From NCBI GenBank assembly GCA_020216655.1, contig JAIWNU010000071.1:1-10000 (forward strand): a DNA stretch of 10,000 nucleotides, given 5' to 3'. Position 1 is the stretch's first letter; the number at the start of each line of letters is the position of its first letter. Positions 7,459-10,000 of this stretch are shown here, piece after piece. The position numbers and the translations under genes are program-made. Below the pieces are notes generated by a model, which did no database searches, had not been told where the DNA came from, and saw nothing but the letters and a program-made list of their open reading frames with translations. This DNA comes from Treponema sp. (lineage in GTDB: Bacteria > Spirochaetota > Spirochaetia > Treponematales > Breznakiellaceae).

Positions 7459-8151
7459 ATGAACACCTATAGAGTTTTGGAAATTAAAAAGACCGTTTTT
7501 AGCGGCAACGATGAGCGGGCTCAAAAGCTCCGCGCCGACCTGGAACAGCGGGGAGTTTTTCTGCTCAACCTCATGTCTTCCCCCGGTTCGGGTAAAACAA
7601 CAACCCTTATGAAAACGATTGGAGCCCTAAAAGACAGGTTTCGTATCGGGGTTATGGAAGCGGATATAGATTCAGATGTGGATGCTTCTACCATTGCCAC
7701 AAGCGGTGTCAAGGTGATTCAGCTCCATACCGGGGGCATGTGCCACCTCGATGCTGAAATGACCCGGCAAGGCTTGGATAGCCTTGCCACAGAAGATCTC
7801 GATATAGTCTTCCTCGAAAATGTGGGAAATCTCATCTGCACCGCCGAATATGACACCGGCGCGGCCCTGAATGTCATGATTTTAAGTGTACCCGAAGGAG
7901 ATGATAAGCCGCTTAAATATCCTGTTATGTTTCAGCGGGTCGACGCTATTCTCATCAACAAGATTGATGCACTCCCGCTCTTCGATTTTAACCTTGAGCG
8001 TTTCAAAAAATATATTGGGGAATTAAATCCAAAGGCTCAGATTTTTCCGATTTCAGCAAAAACCGGCGAAGGTGTTGAAGCTTGGACAACCTGGCTTACA
8101 AGCGAAATCCATGCTTGGAAAGCAATACATACCACAGGAAAAGGGGAATAA
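7459..8151 (+). CDS. hypB: HypB-type GTPase (hydrogenase nickel-incorporation protein)
   Basis: SIMIBI-class GTPase that, with HypA, loads nickel into [NiFe] hydrogenases (established for the family). Visible motifs are the Walker A SPGSGKTT (41-48); EADIDSDVDA (67-76); the metal-binding GGMCHLDAEM with C95 and H96; FLENVGNLIC (118-127); the guanine-specificity motif NKID (167-170); and SAKTGEG (199-205). At 230 residues it is a short form: it lacks the N-terminal CXXCGC nickel site and any His-rich stretch. The ribosome binding site is weak (AGCGAG at 7446-7451), but the N-terminus aligns with the family. No hypA, hypC-F or NiFe hydrogenase gene is visible. It is followed after 1 bp by an Fe-S/flavin oxidoreductase, so it may serve that neighbour's complex, a NiFe hydrogenase elsewhere, or another metal enzyme. 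Confidence 0.93.
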   Translation: MNTYRVLEIKKTVFSGNDERAQKLRADLEQRGVFLLNLMSSPGSGKTTTLMKTIGALKDRFRIGVMEADIDSDVDASTIATSGVKVIQLHTGGMCHLDAEMTRQGLDSLATEDLDIVFLENVGNLICTAEYDTGAALNVMILSVPEGDDKPLKYPVMFQRVDAILINKIDALPLFDFNLERFKKYIGELNPKAQIFPISAKTGEGVEAWTTWLTSEIHAWKAIHTTGKGE

Positions 8152-8152
8152 T

Positions 8153-10000
8153 ATGGCACGGGAACTCATCCTCGATTTAGCAAACAAAATCAGTAAAACA
8201 AAACGGGGAGCCAAGGACGAAATTAAGCCTGAATATCCGGAATACCAGATATTGGATCCCATCGTTACCGATGATATGGCTCTGGTAGCCCTGCAGGTCG
8301 AATTCCGGAAGCCCCAGACCGCTGAACAGATTGCCGCTCGCTGCGGCAAATCGGTGGAAGAAACCACCAAGCTCCTCTGGGATCTGGCCTATGCGGGGGT
8401 TACCATCGTCAACAAGATCGATGGTGTAGACCAGTTCTGGCACGAAGTGTGGGTTCCTGGCCACATGGAAATGATCGTAAACAACAAAGAGAATGTTCGC
8501 AAACATCCAGAGGTAGCCCGGGCCTTCGATGCCTACGGGAAACGAAAGGGCCCCCTTGCGGCGGGCAATTTCCCCGTCGGAGCAGGCCCCATGCGGGTTA
8601 TCCCGATACAGAAAGCAATAGATGGTGAAACTCGCCATGCTTCCTTTGAAGAAGTAGAAAGATACATCCAGGAAGCGAAGATCATTTCCGTTTCTGACTG
8701 TTCTTGCCGTACATCCCGGGAAGTGATGGGCGAAGGTTGTGGTCACTTAAAAGAGGATATGTGTATTCAGCTCGATCATGCCGCGGAATACTATATCCGT
8801 ACCGGAAGGGCCCGGCAAATCAGCAAAGAAGAAGCCCTGGAAATCATGCACCGGGCGGAAGAAAACGGCCTTATGCACAGTATTCCCAATCTGGACGGCC
8901 CCGGTCATACCCATGCAATCTGCAACTGCTGCGGCTGCGGCTGCTTTTCCAACCGTATTGCCAATATGTACCGGAACCCCGATATGGTCAGGTCCAACTT
9001 TGTTGCCCAGGTAGATCCGGATAAATGCGTAGCCTGCGGCGAATGCGTGGAAAACTGCCCCAGCAATGCGGCAAAGCTGGGCCAGAAAATCTGCACCACC
9101 GAAGCGGAACGCAAAAAGGTGAACCGAGTCCTGCCCTACGATACCGAATGGGGACCGGAACATTGGAACCCGGACTACCGGATCAATAAAAAGGTGGTAG
9201 AAGACACCGGTTCCAGTCCCTGTAAAGCGGGCTGCCCTGCCCACATTGCCGTTCAGGGATATATCAAGCTAGCCTCCCAGGGCCGTTATCGGGAAGCGCT
9301 GGAGCTCATCAAAAAAGAGAATCCCTTCCCTGCAGTCTGCGGCCGTATCTGCCCCCGCAAGTGCGAATCCCAGTGTACCCGGGGAGATTTAGACAATCCG
9401 GTTGCGGTAGATGAAATTAAAAAGTTCATCGCCGAAAAGGATCTGCATGGGGAGACCCGTTATATACCCAAGAAACAGCACAACTATGGCAACAAAATTG
9501 CCGTTATTGGCGCAGGTCCTGCGGGACTTTCCTGTGCCTATTTCCTGGCCTTGGATGGTTACCGCGTCACGGTCTTTGAAAAGGAACAAAAACTGGGCGG
9601 TATGCTCACCTTCGGCATTCCTGCGTACCGGCTGGAAAAGGATGTTATCGATGCGGAGATCGATATCCTGAGAGAGCTTGGGGTAGAATTTAAAACTGGG
9701 GTGGAAGTTGGCAAGGACGTAACCATACCTGAATTGCGCAAACAGGGATATGAAGGATTTTACCTCGCAATCGGCGCCCAGGCAGGACGGAAACTTGGAC
9801 TTGAAGGCGAAGACGCCCGGGGCGTATTTACCGGTGTTGAGTTCCTTCGTATGGTCAACCTGGGTCAGAAACCGGATATTCAGGGCAAGGTCATCGTAAT
9901 CGGCGGCGGCAATGTGGCTATAGACGTGGCCCGTACCGCAATCCGCTCGGGCGGACAGCAGGTAAGTATGTATTGCCTCGAATCAAAGCCTGAAATGCCG
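8153..10000 (+). CDS. Iron-sulfur/FAD oxidoreductase: Cys-rich ferredoxin module fused to GltD/NfnB-like module (3' end outside window)
   Basis: An open frame of 616 codons with no stop before the window edge. An N-terminal winged-helix-like segment (about 40-105, with TAEQIAARCGKSVEETTKLL) leads into a Cys-rich region: CSCR at 183-186, C196, H198 and C204, then CNCCGCGC at 257-264. One [4Fe-4S] ferredoxin motif follows, CVACGECVENCP (C292, C295, C298, C302). The GltD/NfnB-like part has N-terminal cluster cysteines (C357, C361; C396, C400, C404, C408), an FAD Rossmann motif IGAGPAG from about 452, and an NAD(P) Rossmann motif IGGGNVAIDVA near 583. It probably moves electrons between NAD(P)H, FAD and ferredoxin-like clusters in a soluble complex (inference). 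Start: AAGGGGA at 8141-8147 and only 1 bp after the hypB stop, so translation is probably coupled. Hydrogenase or NuoE/F-like partners may follow past 10000. Confidence 0.9.
   Translation, partial: MARELILDLANKISKTKRGAKDEIKPEYPEYQILDPIVTDDMALVALQVEFRKPQTAEQIAARCGKSVEETTKLLWDLAYAGVTIVNKIDGVDQFWHEVWVPGHMEMIVNNKENVRKHPEVARAFDAYGKRKGPLAAGNFPVGAGPMRVIPIQKAIDGETRHASFEEVERYIQEAKIISVSDCSCRTSREVMGEGCGHLKEDMCIQLDHAAEYYIRTGRARQISKEEALEIMHRAEENGLMHSIPNLDGPGHTHAICNCCGCGCFSNRIANMYRNPDMVRSNFVAQVDPDKCVACGECVENCPSNAAKLGQKICTTEAERKKVNRVLPYDTEWGPEHWNPDYRINKKVVEDTGSSPCKAGCPAHIAVQGYIKLASQGRYREALELIKKENPFPAVCGRICPRKCESQCTRGDLDNPVAVDEIKKFIAEKDLHGETRYIPKKQHNYGNKIAVIGAGPAGLSCAYFLALDGYRVTVFEKEQKLGGMLTFGIPAYRLEKDVIDAEIDILRELGVEFKTGVEVGKDVTIPELRKQGYEGFYLAIGAQAGRKLGLEGEDARGVFTGVEFLRMVNLGQKPDIQGKVIVIGGGNVAIDVARTAIRSGGQQVSMYCLESKPEMP

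Noticed and set aside
8177..8746. 189-residue open frame on the minus strand opposite the Fe-S oxidoreductase
   Set aside because: It lies antisense to the conserved Fe-S gene and has no family motifs or promoter.

Overview
The window looks like chromosomal DNA from an anaerobic, H2-metabolising, sugar-using bacterium. A spirochaete of the Treponema/Spirochaeta type is my best guess, at low confidence. It rests on [FeFe]-hydrogenase maturation genes with a TM1266-type regulator, a chemoreceptor, a secreted amylase lipoprotein with a loose lipobox, and moderate GC. There is no rRNA or tRNA to fix the taxonomy. I see no CRISPR array, insertion sequence or phage gene.

Region 1 (1-2178, minus strand): a tightly packed operon of a TM1266-family regulator, hydG and hydE (the hydE 3' end is outside the window). 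The genes overlap by 23 and 4 bp. A good sigma-70-like promoter lies at 2150-2178, and an imperfect dyad sits in its leader. HydG and HydE are the radical-SAM enzymes that build the CO/CN and dithiomethylamine ligands of the [FeFe]-hydrogenase H-cluster. HydF, the scaffold, is not in view.

Region 2 (2204-4278, plus strand): a divergently transcribed methyl-accepting chemotaxis protein with a periplasmic dCache-like sensor.

Region 3 (4298-6465, minus strand): a GH13 alpha-amylase lipoprotein gene that is complete in frame except for one internal TAA. That codon cuts the catalytic barrel before the nucleophile, the acid/base residue and the NHD motif. Its upstream region holds a perfect 9-bp inverted repeat and a 12-bp palindrome resembling a LacI-family operator.

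Region 4 (6501-7458): a GntR/FadR-type (FCD) repressor gene on the minus strand, then a 250-bp AT-rich divergent control region with two dyads and a strong promoter for the plus-strand genes.

Region 5 (7459-10000, plus strand): hypB, a GTPase usually tied to nickel insertion, followed 1 bp later by a large iron-sulfur/flavin oxidoreductase that runs off the window end. The latter joins a cysteine-rich Fe-S module to a glutamate-synthase-beta-like (GltD/NfnB-like) FAD/NAD(P) module. With the hydrogenase maturation genes nearby, the simplest reading is a locus for H2/NAD(P)H electron transfer, with a hydrogenase or flavin-based complex likely to follow beyond 10000 (inference).
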